Of a DNA stretch of 64,000 nt, positions 31,701 through 45,339 are shown in pieces. A program made the position numbers and the translations under genes. The DNA comes from Hanleya hanleyi. Lineage: Eukaryota; Mollusca; Polyplacophora; Lepidopleurida; Hanleyidae. Each line of letters begins with the position of its first letter. Position 1 is the first letter of the stretch. The stretch lies in assembly GCA_036873755.1 (NCBI GenBank), contig JAVTVY010047879.1, forward strand, positions 1 through 64,000, read 5' to 3'. The notes under the pieces are model-generated. The model saw only the letters and a list, made by a program, of their open reading frames with translations, ran no database searches and had not been told where the DNA came from.

Positions 31701-32640
31701 CTGTGAGGTTTTTTGAGGCCATGATCGAAACATAACTGTCCGTTTCTTTATTTTCCCCAGTAATGTAGTGCAATATACAAGGCAAACAAGGAAAGTGTAT
31801 TATATTACTGAAGATATGTTTATGAAGTTGTTGATGTCGTCATGTGTAAGCAGGTGATATTATGGTCATGCTACATATGGGATAAGCATCATTTGATGGC
31901 AAGTTTTGACAGATTCATAGCGCATTTCCATTCTTCATTGAGCTCAAGCAGTTGCATATGTGGTTGTGAGGTAGTGTTTTGGGTGATCATATTCACTCCG
32001 CTATAAGGCTTGTAGAAATACAAAACCGCTTAAACGTGGCTGCTCCATTCGATCCAATTCGTTTGATGTATGGATACTTGTAAATGGTGAATATTTGATG
32101 ACGAAAATTCCACCTTGTTCCCTCGTATTTATTCTCCAACAGTTTTGTCTGTTGTCAATAGGGTATCTCGCTAGTTTCCGAATCTGAGTGCTAAAACATC
32201 ATGCGAATCTGTTCATTCAATATGAGACTTTCACAATATTATGCAGCCAATCAACAGCCCTGATATCAATTTCAAGTTAGCCATGCATACCCTTCTAACT
32301 AAGCTAACCAGTCAATATCCAGCATCCATATTGTCGGTTCATTCGGTGCCTGGATTGTCTCCCTTTGCCTCCAGATATTCGTGGAAAATCACTTCTGGAT
32401 TTTGGAATACCGACCGAAACGTGTTTTATTGTAATAATTAAATGAAATAAACGCAAATTTCTTACATCTTGCCTTCAATCACAGAGCAAATAACAAAACA
32501 TGGTTCATGAGGACAAACTAAGATGAAAATACAAAGAGTAACTGTATGAGGTTTGATAACAAATGGTCCATGTTACACGATATACGAGATATTGAATGAT
32601 AGGATACGTTGCTGATTGTGAAATTTTGTACTTTACTTCC
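31700..32640 (+). repeat. Dispersed repeat A, copy 2
   Basis: Collinear with 42520-43300 and 7740-8640. Clear shared words: aagtgtattatatt, catgctacat, cagccaatcaacagc, agtcaatatccag, cgtgttttattgtaa and aatggtccatgttacacgat. Confidence 0.75.
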
Positions 32641-33534
32641 TTTTTGTGTGTGTATGATAGTCTCACGCGGTCTCTATATTGATATGCACTGATATTGTCT
32701 TTTCAGAAGAACATATCGATTGCTCAAATTGTTAAATTTGTTCTTACTTAGAAGTGTTCCTTGGACTTCGAGCACCATAGAATTTTAACCTCGAAGATTA
32801 TTTCTCAAACGCTGAGTCCAGATACGAGGAACACAATGCTTTCTTTGTTATAGATATTGAGAAACCCAAGATAGACGTGCTATTCAATAGCAATACTCAC
32901 TGAAAATTATACGTTTGATGTTCCTCTTATGGCTGTCAGCGCCGATCAAAGAAACATAGGTTGCACTATACTATTTCCAGAGAGCCATTTCTTCTCCTCG
33001 TGTTCCTGCATGCATATACTTGTTTCCATTTGAAAGGTGTTCAATATTCCTGCACAAGATGGAGTGTGGACAGAAGATTCTCACGGGAATTACTCTTACT
33101 CTATATTTTTGTCTAGTCTGCCGGGAAAGTGCTATCTCCCAATAACTGTGGAACACAATGGACTAGTTTGTTCAGGGTTTTACTAAATGTTGGCATACCA
33201 AATTGTAACGATCGTGTTTGAAGTTTAGCAATGTATGCCCCATGTGAGTGATTTAGATTAGATTTCCCCTTTCCTCTAAAAACGAAACAATGGATCATCA
33301 GTGTGGAAACATAGGTTGACTAAAAAAAAAGGAAAAACACCCGCTAAGATATTTTAATGGTTTATTGGATTGATTAGCCTCAGAGGAATTATGTGTAATT
33401 TTGTTTTCTTTACCAAAGGGGTGTTCCCAAATGAATCTTGTTATATTACTTTAACATAAAGATAAGCGACATGGTATACCATGAATAGCGAAACTAGACG
33501 TAGAAGCCGATATCCAATTAGTGTATCATATTTG
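32641..33534. other. Noncoding AT-rich DNA
   Basis: No convincing ORF, RNA gene or tandem repeat seen. The word caccatagaattttaacctc near 32770 also occurs, diverged, near 35290 inside repeat D. Confidence 0.55.
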
Positions 33535-33990
33535 ATTACAAGCGTCTGGTCCGTCATTCATAATTCAGCCGTCGTCCATTAGAGAATATCCGCGTCCATA
33601 ATCCAAAGACCTATTCCATATAACAGTATTAGCACCGAATTCAAAAAGACAATCATAGTATACATAAACATAGGCTTGTTTCCTGCAAAAGAGAAGCGGT
33701 CAACAGTTTTCAATGATGCCGACAAGACATCATGATGTTCCAAAAATATCAAATCCGTATCGCTGATCAATATTCTGAATCCATAATATTCGTTGTAAAG
33801 TCGTCATCTAAAGAATGATGTATCTCAGTCACGCTTTGATTGTTCCTGTTCATATGAGTACCATGATGATCTTGAAGTACATGAGTTCATACGGCCCCTA
33901 GCCCCGGGTTAAGCGGAATTAGATACAAGTTACGAAACGTAACGCCATAGATCTTGCACGCTACGCTCGTATTTTGCTATCAGCATGCGA
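33535..33990 (-). repeat. Penelope-like tail, long copy
   Basis: Almost the same as 53601-54060. The 3' end on the minus strand is cgcttgtaat at 33544-33535. A 63-codon minus-strand frame (33579-33770) shares FLEHHDVL, SLKTVDRFSFAGNKPMFMY and a hydrophobic stretch with the frame in the other long copy. Confidence 0.88.
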
Positions 33991-34129
33991 TATGTATCGC
34001 CAAATTAGAGAAACTTTGAGTGGAGGCGCTTGTTGTTTTTACTCTAATAACCATTAATGCGATGTATTGCTTCCGTGATATCCGGGAAATTCTTGTACAT
34101 TCAGGACACTAAACTTACCCTGGCATTAG

Positions 34130-35750
34130 GTTTCATTGATAATAATCAAGACTTAACCATCGTCCACAACTGATTCTTCACCTCAGTATCACATGACCGC
34201 TATCGTACGTAGTGTTAACAACCGCTTACGCTACTGGAAACATTGACGTCAACCCTCCATTATCCCACTGAGATATGTAAGAGGGGAAAAAATTAACGAC
34301 ATCTAACGACCTAAAAGCAGCGATATGACTCCATAGGAAGGCTGCCACGGCACCTCACATTCAGGTTAGAATACGGAGGATTCTAGAGTGTAGACTTGGC
34401 GTCTCAGCCGGGCGTTTATTGCACCTGCCCATGTGGAAACTATGAAGTAATCACACGACTCCCAGCACCGTCTTAAGCGGAATTTGATACGATAGTTCGG
34501 GAGCTGCGATGACAGATCCACTCAGGTATGTAACTAATCATACGGTAAATGAATGAACATCTACGGCGTCTGAATACTTGGAGTAACTAAACTGTAATGC
34601 GCGACGCCTTATGGTAAATTTCCCCTGAGACTATAAACCTGCAATATATCACGCGAGAGTATCCGAATGTTACCTGTATGGCACATAGAGTGATTAGAAT
34701 TGACTTCCCCCTAAGTCATACAGTTGGCCTGTCTACTAAAATATTTGCATTGTCTGAAACATATTGTCCTTATTTAATAGAACCGGGAAAACTTCTGGGC
34801 TTATGTACACTGTCACTTTTGTCTTCTGTCTGGTGGCATGATAGATTGATTCAATCTTCAGTATTTGTTTAACAAAGGCTGTATTTGACACACAACAGTT
34901 TGCCTGTATTACCTTGGTACATGTGGACAGAATGGTGACTTCTTTGAATGTTGAGAATATATGCTGAAAAAGAACTGTCAAATATTTTCAGTTGAATTTA
35001 TATTTTTCTCGCAGTCAAATTGAAAATTGAATAAAGGAGTATTATAGTAGCAATATCAAACAGAGAGATTATTGCTATTCGTTCTCAGTTATGCTCTTCT
35101 GATAGAGAATTTACAAGCACTTTACTGCTACCGGAAACAGTCGCTTCTCTTGCCACTTAAACTAATAATATACAGTGACATGCTCAACATAACATCGCTC
35201 AACATAATGTTGATCTTCCTATGTTGTGTTCACAATTGAAGCCTATTCCGATAGCTACAATATGTCCCGGAGATGTGACTATTGAACGACCATAGAATTT
35301 TACCCTCATCTCGTTGGTATATTTTTTAACTTTTGAAACATGTGATGTGAGAATGCAACTCGTTGAGAGGAATTTAGTAAATTAATGGCCCACGCGACAC
35401 GTCATAGAGATGATCAAGAATGCATGCCTTTCAGCATTTTTAGATGAATTCCAACGCAGATGGAGAACTGATTTTTGAGAGTAATTGAAGTACATTCCAT
35501 TACTTCGTTACATAACCATTCCAAACCATCTATTCCTTACAAATGTTCACGTAACATTAAAAACATTACTCCTATATATTTATTCTGGTAACATTCGTGA
35601 TGGACTGCAAGTAGACGGACGTGCGAACGCACTGGCATTCTTAATTGTAAATGGTTTAGGAAAATGCTCCGTGCTACACTTTATATGCGGATAGAATATT
35701 CAATTATCACAGGCACCACAAAGGCCGAGGACAAAAAAAAATCGTACTGA
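34130..35750 (+). repeat. Dispersed repeat D, copy 1 (split)
   Basis: The left edge (34130-34235) matches 43990-44080 and the right part (35215-35750) matches 44210-44690: caaatgttcacgtaac/gaaatgttcacgtatc, tcctatatatt, gcggatagaatattc/gcggatagaacattc, ggcaccacaaagg/ggcaccataagg. The middle contains an inverted copy of repeat C (34250-34520). Confidence 0.65.
34250..34520 (-). repeat. Dispersed repeat C, copy 1
   Basis: Reverse complement of 36420-36790 and 58265-58620 (tgagatatgtaagagggg, acctcacattcagg, ttattgcacctgcccatgtg, tcttaagcggaatttgatac). Confidence 0.7.
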
Positions 35751-36419
35751 ATAATATTAGTATTTCCAGTCTCGTTATCCAAGAAAAAGTCTTTCTTCAT
35801 TGGCGCGATATCATACTATAATCCGAGAAGTGTCCAAGTGTTTGTTCTCTGTGCAATCCTGAACCACTAGACGGAATAAGTGGAAAATCGGCGGTTCTAA
35901 TGGGGATGTGCCAGGTAGAGTTTTTATTTGGGTTTAACATGCCTGGTCCTGGGATGGTTCTGGCTCTACTATGTTTTACTTAAGAAGAAACAAGTGGGAA
36001 AGGCATATAACACATAAATGATATATCTTTCCAGTATCCAAAACTACAGACAATATCTTATCCGAGTTTTTCTTGTTGATCAATCGATATCGAAACCTCA
36101 CAAAAAGGAGATTGTGAACAGAAATTTAAAGAGCGTGCGTCTGCGTGACATCATCAGGTATTTCCACTCGTTCCCGCCATGTGTAGAAGTATAGGAATAA
36201 GCTACCAATTCCAGTTTTATAACTTTCATTTACCCGTTGTATATAGCTATAGCCTGAAAGGATTGTGTACTGATTGTCTCATGTCATGTTATGTAAATGA
36301 CATGTCCTTCGACAATATATTTATTGACAAATGGGCAAATAGTTAAGTGGCTTTGTGGACACTTTCCTGCACAACGTCAGACATTTGCGAGTTAGTTTTT
36401 CTGGGTATTCTTGAAAACA
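35751..36419. other. Noncoding DNA
   Basis: Nothing recognisable; all six frames are short. Confidence 0.5.
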
Positions 36420-36790
36420 CCAAGTTTAACCAACTTTGAGGCGCTTACACCGTCAGACGCCGTCGATGCGCATCCCATTAATATAGATAAGTATTCGAGC
36501 TGCTGTCATCACAGCCAACCCAGTTACGTTTAAGCCGGAGATAGAGGCCATGTGGGCACTTCAAAGTTTTCACATGAACGCCAGCAATAAAAGCACGGTG
36601 GAGATAACAAGGCTCCGTCTTGGAATCCTCCGTATTATAGTCTGTATGTAAGGTGCCGGGGGAGTCTTTCCTGTGAAGTCATACATGGTTGCCTTTTAGT
36701 CACCAGACCGTCAAATATTCCCACCTCTTACATATCTCACCATAAATACTCTGTCATGGTGCTATAGTTCGTCGTCTTTGGCTGTTCTAA
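36420..36790 (+). repeat. Dispersed repeat C, copy 2
   Basis: Collinear with 58265-58620: tttgaggcg, ctgtcatcacagcc, gaggccatgtgg/gggccgtgtgg, gcaataaaagc, gtcatacatggttgcctttt/gtcatatggttgcttttt, cccacctcttacatatc. Confidence 0.75.
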
Positions 36791-38394
36791 CAAAACTGGG
36801 AATCTAAACCTTCCAAAGACTTGGATATTTCACCGGCAAACCCGGATTTTCTTATATATAGCAGTAAGTTATATTTTATCTCAACACTAGTGACTGCTTT
36901 TCCGTTAAGCCCAGATGACGTCACACATTTCGACGAGCCAGACCATATATACGGTACACGGAAAGACAATAATACCAGATTTGTATATAATGTATCGGTT
37001 GGAAAAGATCGCACAAAATATTAGTTTATATTGTGAGATACTGGGAAGACAGATATTTTATTTGCAGTAAGCTTTTCACAAGCGTCTCTTCTTCTTATGT
37101 ATATATTCGATATACCATGTAAGTCAGTGTAGAACTCTATGTAGTGTACATATGAACTAGAGTTGTATGTAGTATGCCCAGAATAACCAAGTACATGGAC
37201 CAGATCCACTATTCCGTAGTTGGCCATCGTCCAAATGGTGTTTAGTCACGAAGTCAATAGCGAATGTCATACTTATCGAGTCTCATATTTAGTTATCCAG
37301 AGCATCCTACAGACAGTGTGAGATTCAACATTCAGTAGATAGCCATCGTCCGAATTGTTTCCCTTTGATACGAGTATATATATATGAACCGTTCACCTTA
37401 TATATAGCGACCGACCAAGTGCAGCCAATGGATATTAATGTATAGCTAAATCTAGCATCAGATTCAGCATATAGTAGCTAACTATCGTGCATGGATAACG
37501 TGTCTATAAGTGAAAATATGTTTTTCTATGTTTTACTAATATACGGCAGACAGAATACACAAAATATGATATAGCCTACATAGAAAATCTCTTGATGGAT
37601 ACTTGGGATACGTCATTAACTGATGGTGAATCCCCTTCTGTGTGAATGGTCTCATACCCTGATGACGTATTATATATCTCTCAGTCACGTGATGAATTGT
37701 ATTTCCATTCATCTGTATGACACGTGAACACTCATCCAGAAATCTAACATGGATTGTGTAACACGAAACCAATTAATTGTCATTGTCAACGCAAAGTACA
37801 TGTCCCGCAAAGCGAGAAGGCCTATATGTAACCCGATACACCAAATTAAAGCTTGCTCTTCAGACTGTGCTAGCTCAGCTCAGGGACCTCGTGCTGGCAA
37901 TTAAGTTGATGTCATGTTACACTAAGGAGGTGAATTGAATTGTATACGATGCTCACCTGTCATTTAATTGCCATGGATTTTGGGGGCCTGCATTGCATCA
38001 AGGGATAGAAGTGGTATTTTATTGTCATGGATGTAGGGAGCCTACGTCATCAGGCTTCAGGACCATTGTCTTTCTCGTGTCTCATTCTTTTGTTAGTTCT
38101 AGTTGAACTCTTGAACTCTTAACCACTTGATAGGCGTCTGTGATCGTGGGCATATTCGCACGGCACAACTGTAGCATGAGCAGCGGGTGGGATATCATAT
38201 GTAGCCAATCAGAATGAATTTCCAGCAAATACCTTTTTTCCCCTTCAGTATTCTTGGTTGTAATGTCTCCACATAAAATCAAGGGGGAATGAATATGCTA
38301 GTGGAATAGGAACCGATGGCGTATATTCTTATTAGCCAGTCCATTACCATAAATGGGGATGTTATATAAGCAGTGGACTGGATGACTGAATTAG
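36791..38394. other. Noncoding AT-rich DNA
   Basis: Short frames only (at most 78 codons) and no domain recognised. Several tatata runs. No RNA gene seen. Confidence 0.55.
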
Positions 38395-38640
38395 GTATAT
38401 GGTAGATATGGCGGTGAAGGAAATGGAGAAAATCATTGAAAATCACAAAGCACACCAAGTGATAATTGATAAATATCAAGGTATGATGCAGATATTGTTT
38501 TTGGCTGGAAAATCATGTGGTAATGATATGGTACTCGGAACTAGCGTTTCACAGTTGCGAACATACTTCAGGCCATATGTTATGATTTGTCATTTTCGCC
38601 ACGTTCGCCAGGTAGTGAAGACAAGTCAGACATGATGGCC
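38395..38640 (+). repeat. Dispersed repeat E, copy 1
   Basis: Matches 45060-45190 (aaaatcatgtgg/aaatcacatgg, gtttcacagttgcga/ctttacacaattgcga, tttcgccacgttcgcca, agtagtgaagacaa/agtagtgagaacaa). The 78-codon frame here is not kept in the other copy. Confidence 0.65.
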
Positions 38641-39989
38641 TATATCAAAGAAGCCGGAACATTTTATCGTGCTCCTCAGTTTGCGAAAACTATTCCGCTC
38701 AGTTGATCTTTGGGGACTGTTCCAGTCAACATTCGGTCAATGTTATTCTCCTCGTTACATCTGATCTTGATCAAATGTTTCACTAAGAACTCGAGGCCTT
38801 ATCTCTGGTGAAGAAATAGACTTCTTTATTGTGGTATCTTTATCTAGTCCAAAATATTTTCCTTCTCATTCTGAATTGATTTTTGGGGAAAAGTGTTCCC
38901 GAAATGAGATTTTCGTCGTCAAACTTCCATTTTTCTCAAAGAAATGAACACTTACTACATGGAAATCAGATTAAAATATAAGCGTGTAATTGGACATTCA
39001 GTAATCAGCCGTCAGTTATTATAGAATTTTCGCATCCATAATTCAACCTGACCCTCAGGCGCGCGCCATGGGAGACCTTGATTGTTAACGGTATTATCGA
39101 GATCAACACTGATAAACTGTCTGGTAAATTCCATGTAGGGAGTCATCGGAAATTATTCCACTGTTTGGGCTTTTTCTTCGGGTGTCAGTGCTGCAGAATA
39201 TACACGAAAGACAACAACTGATTTGACATGTGTTTCCTTTGTAAATTACACGACAGAATGTCACTTGCTAATTTCACGATTGAGTCTGACCCGTTGTAGC
39301 GAAAATCACTTTATCAAGGAACTTCATGGACAAATATAAAAAATCTTCAACAAAAAATCTCTTTCGCATCCTTTGAAAGTTTGTTTGAAAGATGTGAGAA
39401 GCTCTATTCTTATCTTGAGAATACCTTCTTCAAAACGGCACTTCTTAAGAATTACAGCTCATTAATCAATAAAAGTCGCCTTTCAGCAATAGTTGTTACA
39501 GCTTCCCTCATTTAACGGGTGAAGATATGAATTTTTACATTACCATTAAATAGCGGTTTACTCCGATTACGCAACCAAAAAGAGTCAATACAATACGGCG
39601 TGAGACGAAATTAGAAAATCTTAGAGTTTCTTGTGAAATTTGAAAAGTCAAAATGAGTATCTCCAGTTTTAATTCATTCTTGGGAAAAAAACCTACGAGT
39701 TATAAGTAACTTAACACAAAGACTCTATCTTTCAAATTGCTTCGATTAAACTCGAATAGTTCAACTGTTGTATATTCACATGTGAAATGTTCAATTAAAT
39801 TAAATTGTCTGAATCTGTACATATAAATTTATAATATACCGGGTTCAATAATGCCTTGGTAGCGATGAAATTAAGGAGAAAATACGAGTGTCTCGAGTCC
39901 TTAAAGACACTTGAATGGATGTATATGGACAGTAGTCTAGCTATATTCTTCCAAGAGACACTAAGGATTTTCAGAATCCCCTGTATCTC
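38641..39989. other. Noncoding DNA with a short tail fragment
   Basis: A diverged end of the Penelope-like tail is at 38977-39052 (minus). Otherwise nothing is recognised. Confidence 0.5.
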
Positions 39990-40370
39990 AGCCATGCTTT
40001 ATTGGAGTTGTTCTAAGTGCAGTCATCAGTATCCAATGACTGATCTGTATAAACTATTTGAAGTGGTTAACATGTACGTCAAGAAAACAGGGAATATGTG
40101 GAGAAGGATTTTTTTTATGAAAACAATAATATTTATCAACATCCGTTACAAGCCAGAGTATCGTCCATTTATAACCAGCATCCTTTACAAGAGTACTGCG
40201 ATTATGAATTGTGAAATTCTGAAAGCGCGGGCTCTGCGCCACAAATATCACAGTTTGCGTGGGAACGATAAAAGGAGAGATCCCAGAAATAGTCAGGTCA
40301 TTCAAAATGTTGATATGAGCAGCAAGGAAGAGAGCCCGGCTGAGATACAAAATCACCATACCCTCCTTAC
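39990..40370 (+). repeat. Dispersed repeat F, copy 1
   Basis: Collinear with 45340-45560: ggaatatgtggagaaggatttt/ggaatatgtggaaaagagtttt (in pieces), atagtcaggtcattcaaaatgt/atagttaggtcatttagaatgt (in pieces), ggctgagataca/ggctgagagaca, atcaccata. Confidence 0.65.
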
Positions 40371-40679
40371 TTACCCGCAATATTTTAGATGTATTTCGGT
40401 AAATTGTAGTCAGTATATCAGCAAGTGGGTTAATGATTTCTTGTCAGGTTCTGCCTACAACATGGCACGGTATCGTTTATTTTCTTCAGTTGAGTTATAA
40501 TATACATTATGGCACAGCGGTGACTACGTCCCCGTCGTAAGGGTACGACAGCGGTATCAGAGGGGACTGTCTTTGGATCTGGTACCGCTATGGCACCATT
40601 ACCCTCAAGACGTCGTCACCGACATGATGCCATACCATGGTGTAAATGATGCTTCATCCGCAGGGAATATTAGTAAAAT

Positions 40680-40800
40680 ATACCCACTGAATTTCATACT
40701 TTTGTCCCATTCAAATGAACAGTTAATTTTGGTTTCGTGTTTTCATAATCTGGAACTATTCCTCATTTCGCAGACTACTCAAACGCACCATTAAGAGGGT
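40680..40800 (+). repeat. Dispersed repeat G, copy 3
   Basis: Shares ttcaaatgaacagttaattt-like and tttcataatctggaact, cctcatttc with 30330-30370 and 46400-46440. Confidence 0.6.
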
Positions 40801-41340
40801 CAACGTCTATTAACCCTACCAAGCCTGGGGACATTATGACTCCCCCTACGCTCCCCTTATGAAACGTTCTACTCTATCTCCGGAACGACAAAAGCTTGGG
40901 AACTGACCAACCGTGACTTTGTAGTTTATCATATTGGGGTCATTTTGTGCCTATTTGCATACCCCCCGTGCAGTGGATCACTGGTAACTCGAATGTGGCG
41001 ATCATGGGTGGTACCTGAAAAGTGATGTTTTCGTCATTTTCTGTTTTTGTTTATTTCACATCACATTATTATTTATCATGCATGTTTTGCGAAGAAAACA
41101 CATAATTAAAAAAATCGAAAAAATGTGACTGAAAAAAATCGTCTAAAAATGCCTTTCTAGAAGATTACGCCACTGTGGCGTAATCATGGCGGCCATCTTG
41201 AAATTCTCTACATTTTAGTAGAGATTTACTCAAGGGTATAGTATAGTGTTGTAAGTTTCATTCCCAATCTCAAGAGATCAGAAAAATATTTAAGGGGGTA
41301 GAAATGCCCCTTAGGGTTAAATAATGTTCGCGTTCATGAT
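40801..41340 (+). repeat. Dispersed repeat B, copy 2
   Basis: Homologue of 7130-7720 without the 28-bp array; the single equivalent place is near 40995 (gaatgtggcgatcatgggtgg). Confidence 0.65.
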
Positions 41341-41475
41341 TCAAGACAAAATTTATATAAAAGCATTAGCACCGAATTAAGCGGAATTGGTTACGCGGAA
41401 TTGGACACAAGTTACGAAACGTATCGCCAAAGATTTCGCATGCTTTCAAATGTATCTATCAAACGCTAGTAAGCG
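41341..41475 (-). repeat. Penelope-like tail, internal fragment
   Basis: Matches the RT-proximal part of the tail (ataaaagcattagcaccgaatt, acacaagttacgaaacg, cgccaaagatttcgcatgct compared with 53970-54050). It lies directly next to the minus-strand RT remnant, as in the 53-55 kb copy. Confidence 0.75.
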
Positions 41476-41479
41476 ATAT

Positions 41480-42440
41480 ATATATGCGCCATATGTAGGT
41501 CCCCCTGGAAAATTATCTTCCAAAAAGGGATAGTTTACAATGTCAATCTCATTTGTCGTAAAGTCGACGAGAGAGAAGACCAGCTCCATGTTGATAGAGA
41601 TAAAGATCTACAAACATGTGCCGTTAGGACTATCTGCAGTTTCCGTCAAATCCAGTGAAGGTGGATATATATCTTGCGATGTGTCATTATGTCGAGCCTA
41701 TCTAGAGAGAGAAGATCGTATATATAGCGTATGGTGAAGGAACGGGCTTTGAAATGGTCGGCTCTTGAAAGCGTCTGCGTGCACTCGTATTCATTAGAGA
41801 GCAGATATAGTTCAGCCAAAAGAGAAGCACAAATAGTGATCTTTGGAATACCTATATGCTGTTGATATAATGTGTTGCCAAATTTCACATAGACAGTATT
41901 AATGTGAAATACACGCAACTCTATAAAAAAAGAACCCATGAATGATATCCCTCGTACGTAGTAGAGCTAAAGAATGCTTTCTTCAATAATTATATCGGCG
42001 ATCAGTTATCTTGAACACCAATGCTATTAATGAACTAAGACCGCCATTGAGGTCGTGTGGAGTAAAGATATCCCATGTGGATACATGTCTGTACGGTATG
42101 TGTCCTTTCGCATCAATATAAGTTGAAATGCCGTTAAATCCTACTCATTCACCCATCCGCATCAAATTATTCCGCAAGATATTTCGACTATTTTACCATC
42201 TGAGAGGACCCTAGTTAACATGGACGAACGAAGCTTTGGTGGTGCAGGTTCTAGAAGGACCAGTACACTTTCGGTATATATCGTTATGAGTCGTTGGAAT
42301 ACAAATATATCTTTCCTTGCGAAATGTGCTGTGGTTGTAAATAAATCTGCAAGAGTAAATGCAGTTGGGAGCAAGTAAACGTATTCGGTAATGTGTGTTC
42401 ATCCCATCGCAAGGGGTCAGTAATATTATATTTGCCATTG
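41480..42440 (-). pseudogene. Penelope-like reverse transcriptase, heavily decayed copy
   Basis: Minus-strand remnants of the family at 54061-55264. The frame 41939-41646 retains NTVYVKFGNTLYQQHIGIP and FTIRYIYDLLSLD, where the usual catalytic DD has become YD; MGTNCAPL is also altered to KITICASL. The 5' part (42374-42162) retains TAFTLADLF. Many stops and frame changes; not functional. Confidence 0.8.
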
Positions 42441-42519
42441 GATAAGAGAACATGGAGACCATGCTGCCAGCTTCTAGATTCCATGATCCAGCTTTCTAGG
42501 ATGTTTCACGCATTTTCAT

Positions 42520-43660
42520 GTCTTTACTCCCCTCAATGCTGTATTGCAAAAACGAAAAGTGTATTATATTGAGGTGAAACTAGTTTAATGAATTTTTCCA
42601 GGTCGTAATGTGATAACATCAGGCATTAAGTGCATGCTACATGTGGGATTTTGATGACCAGCCTTGTCAGACCTAATACACCTTGCCAGTCTTCGTTGAG
42701 TAGTGGTTATTACATATCTGACTATGTGGCACTCCTTCTCTCATGCTGACAGAAGTACAAGAAAACCAACTAGAAACGTGGCTTTTTCATTAAACTAGAT
42801 TCTTTTGATCTAAGGATACTTGTCAATGACGAAGCTTGATGACGGGAATTCACATTGTTTCGTTGGTATTCTCCGATAATACTGACAGCCCGTCTGTTTC
42901 AAGGAGCTATATCGCTATATGGATACGAGTGCTGATACAACATGCGAAACTGCTCTTTTGAAGTGGGGCTTGCACAATGCTATGCAACCAATCAACAGCT
43001 CTGATTTTCACTTCCAATTACCCATCTCATACCCTTCTGACTCAGCTAGCCAATCAATATCCAGAACTGGTACTTCCGGCTCATCCACTGCCTCTATTGT
43101 ACAAGTATATCCTAGTCGACGCGTGAAATAATCTTGGAAGACGATTGTTTACCGGAAGTGAAAAATTTCGGAACTTGTTATGTTAAAACAATTATATCAA
43201 GTTAAACATATTTTTCTTGGATGTTCCAGCCCATCACTATTGTCAATCTAACAAAAATATAAACTCTTCACGAAGAGCACATGTACCAACTCACACAAGC
43301 AGCCATTTCCTTGGTAGGGAGTAGAAGGAAATTATCTTGAATTGGATTCCACTCAAATTTCAACACTCTACCGTCCGGAGATAGAGGCGAGCTTATAATA
43401 AGCAACTTCATCAAGCTTTCAAATATTTACACCCTTCGCTCTTAGGCGACATACTGTAGAATGCTTGGAAATTCACCTGCTATATGGCTTTGCACAACCG
43501 AAACCAACTCACCAAATTTACACAGTCAAATTAATGATCGAATGCGAACGTGTTAAACCCCTTGTGGGACTGCGATGGAACATATATCAGACGGTGCCGA
43601 CTGATTGGGTCTCATTTTGAGCCGCCTAATCGCGTTGAAAATTCCCTTTTCATGTGGCAT
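42520..43660 (+). repeat. Dispersed repeat A, copy 3
   Basis: First half matches 31750-32430, second half matches 7960-8310 (ttcacgaagagcacat, catcaagctttcaaatattt, acacccttcgctcttaggc, gcgaacgtgttaa). The 125-codon minus-strand frame at 43553-43930 overlaps its end and has no support. Confidence 0.75.
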
Positions 43661-43929
43661 CAGACAAACAAATATTATATTCTCATACATGGAGATATTA
43701 CATGAAAACAATTTAATATAATGGCTCATAAAGATTGTTGTATGGAAAATCCTCGAATCATCTTCGACACTTTTCTGGACAAACCACGCCGGGATTCTGA
43801 TTGAAATTATACATACAGTTGATGTAATAACATAAAATAAATCATGCGGACAAAATAAATCAAATAGCAATGTTATTAGTCCAACAATTAACTTGGCCGG
43901 TATAGAGTTCAGCCTCCCCCCAACTTTCA

Positions 43930-44690
43930 AATGTGCTCCGCGACTCCTGGACTCACACGATCGGTACAGGTTTCCTAAAAAATAATAGAGAATTAATTAG
44001 CTATCGTCAACCAAAGATTCCTCACCTCACTAATCACGGAATCGCTGTCGTATACAGTGCTGGCAACCTAATTCGTGAAAATATTTCGAAAACTCTTATT
44101 CTATATACCGGACAGATGTCCATTATCCTTCAGGCGAGAGTAAAAAAGTTAAGAGACATTTTCATCTTTTGGAACAGAGAAGCAGACAACTTGTGATTTA
44201 TGTTGTGTTTTTCTCCGTTGAAGGAGGTTTTATTCAGAAAGCGACAAAGTCTCCCTGAGATCCGACTATTGAACCACAGTAAAATAGAGCGCTGCATCTA
44301 TTTGGTTTATCTTTTAGAACGCTTGAGAAATATGATCTACAAATGCAGTTCCTTGGTAGGAATTTATTAGAATAATAGCAGACGCGACATGTCATATAAA
44401 TGACCGATAACCCATGCCTTTTAGCAATAAAAAAATGATCTGACTTTCGAGTGTAATTGAATTACATCCGATCAACTTCGTTACAAAACCAATTTAAATC
44501 ATCTGCTCCTTTGAAATGTTCACGTATCTGTAAAATACTATTTCCTATATATTCCTACAGACAACATTAATGACGTACTGTAAGTCGATGTACGTTCTAT
44601 GTAATTCTAAAAGTTCTGCGCAGAAAGTATGACAGTTTACACTGCGGATAGAACATTCTATTGCCACTGGCACCATAAGGTGACAAAAAA
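43930..44690 (+). repeat. Dispersed repeat D, copy 2
   Basis: Uninterrupted homologue of the split copy at 34130-35750. Confidence 0.65.
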
Positions 44691-44929
44691 AATGATATAG
44701 GAAAAAAAATATGAGTATAACCATTTTTGCTCAGGGAAAGTATTTATTTATTGTCTGAACATTCTTGCGTTATCTTTTATATGAAAGTAAGAAAACGATA
44801 GAAATCCTCAAATATGCGATATAGAGATATATCACAATAGCAGATATACCATATCTTAAAACTATACTGGAAATATCAGGATATAATTAACTCGGTGAAG
44901 CAGATTGTTTTCGGCATTGAAAACTATAG

Positions 44930-45062
44930 ACCGCTTCTCTCTTCCAGGAAACAAGCCCATGTTAATGTATAATATGATTTTTGTAGATTTGGTGTTAATG
45001 TGGTTGTATGAATTAGGTATTTGGATTATGGACGCGGCTGAATATTGAATGACGGACTAGAA
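44930..45062 (+). repeat. Penelope-like tail, diverged copy
   Basis: Has accgcttctctctt, aggaaacaagcccatgtt, ttggattatggacgcgg and tgaatgacggactaga in family order but with many changes. Relative to the recent long copies, its length differences in the small hydrophobic frame are multiples of three. Confidence 0.75.
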
Positions 45063-45190
45063 TACATGGCAGTGAAAAATCACATGGTTTCGAACAACGC
45101 TTTACACAATTGCGAAGACACTTAGTTATGATAACTATTTCGCCACGTTCGCCAAGTAGTGAGAACAATTCAGATACGACAATTATGCGC
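45060..45190 (+). repeat. Dispersed repeat E, copy 2
   Basis: Homologue of 38500-38640. Confidence 0.65.
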
Positions 45191-45339
45191 TGCACAATCT
45201 CTATTCCAGAGACAATCGAATAAACACGAATATCGTTGTCTGCAGCGAGCGAACACTGTTCGAGTCGGGTGACTTTGAGGTACGGTTTTAATGAACATGC
45301 TATCAATGCTATCAACCTCGTCAGATATTGTGTTGGTTA

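Noticed and set aside
39856..40500. 214-codon plus-strand ORF
   Set aside because: It lies in dispersed repeat F, the homologous copy at 45340-45560 does not keep the frame, and no domain is recognised.
43553..43930. 125-codon minus-strand ORF
   Set aside because: Overlaps dispersed repeat A, frame not kept at 7960-8310, no domain.
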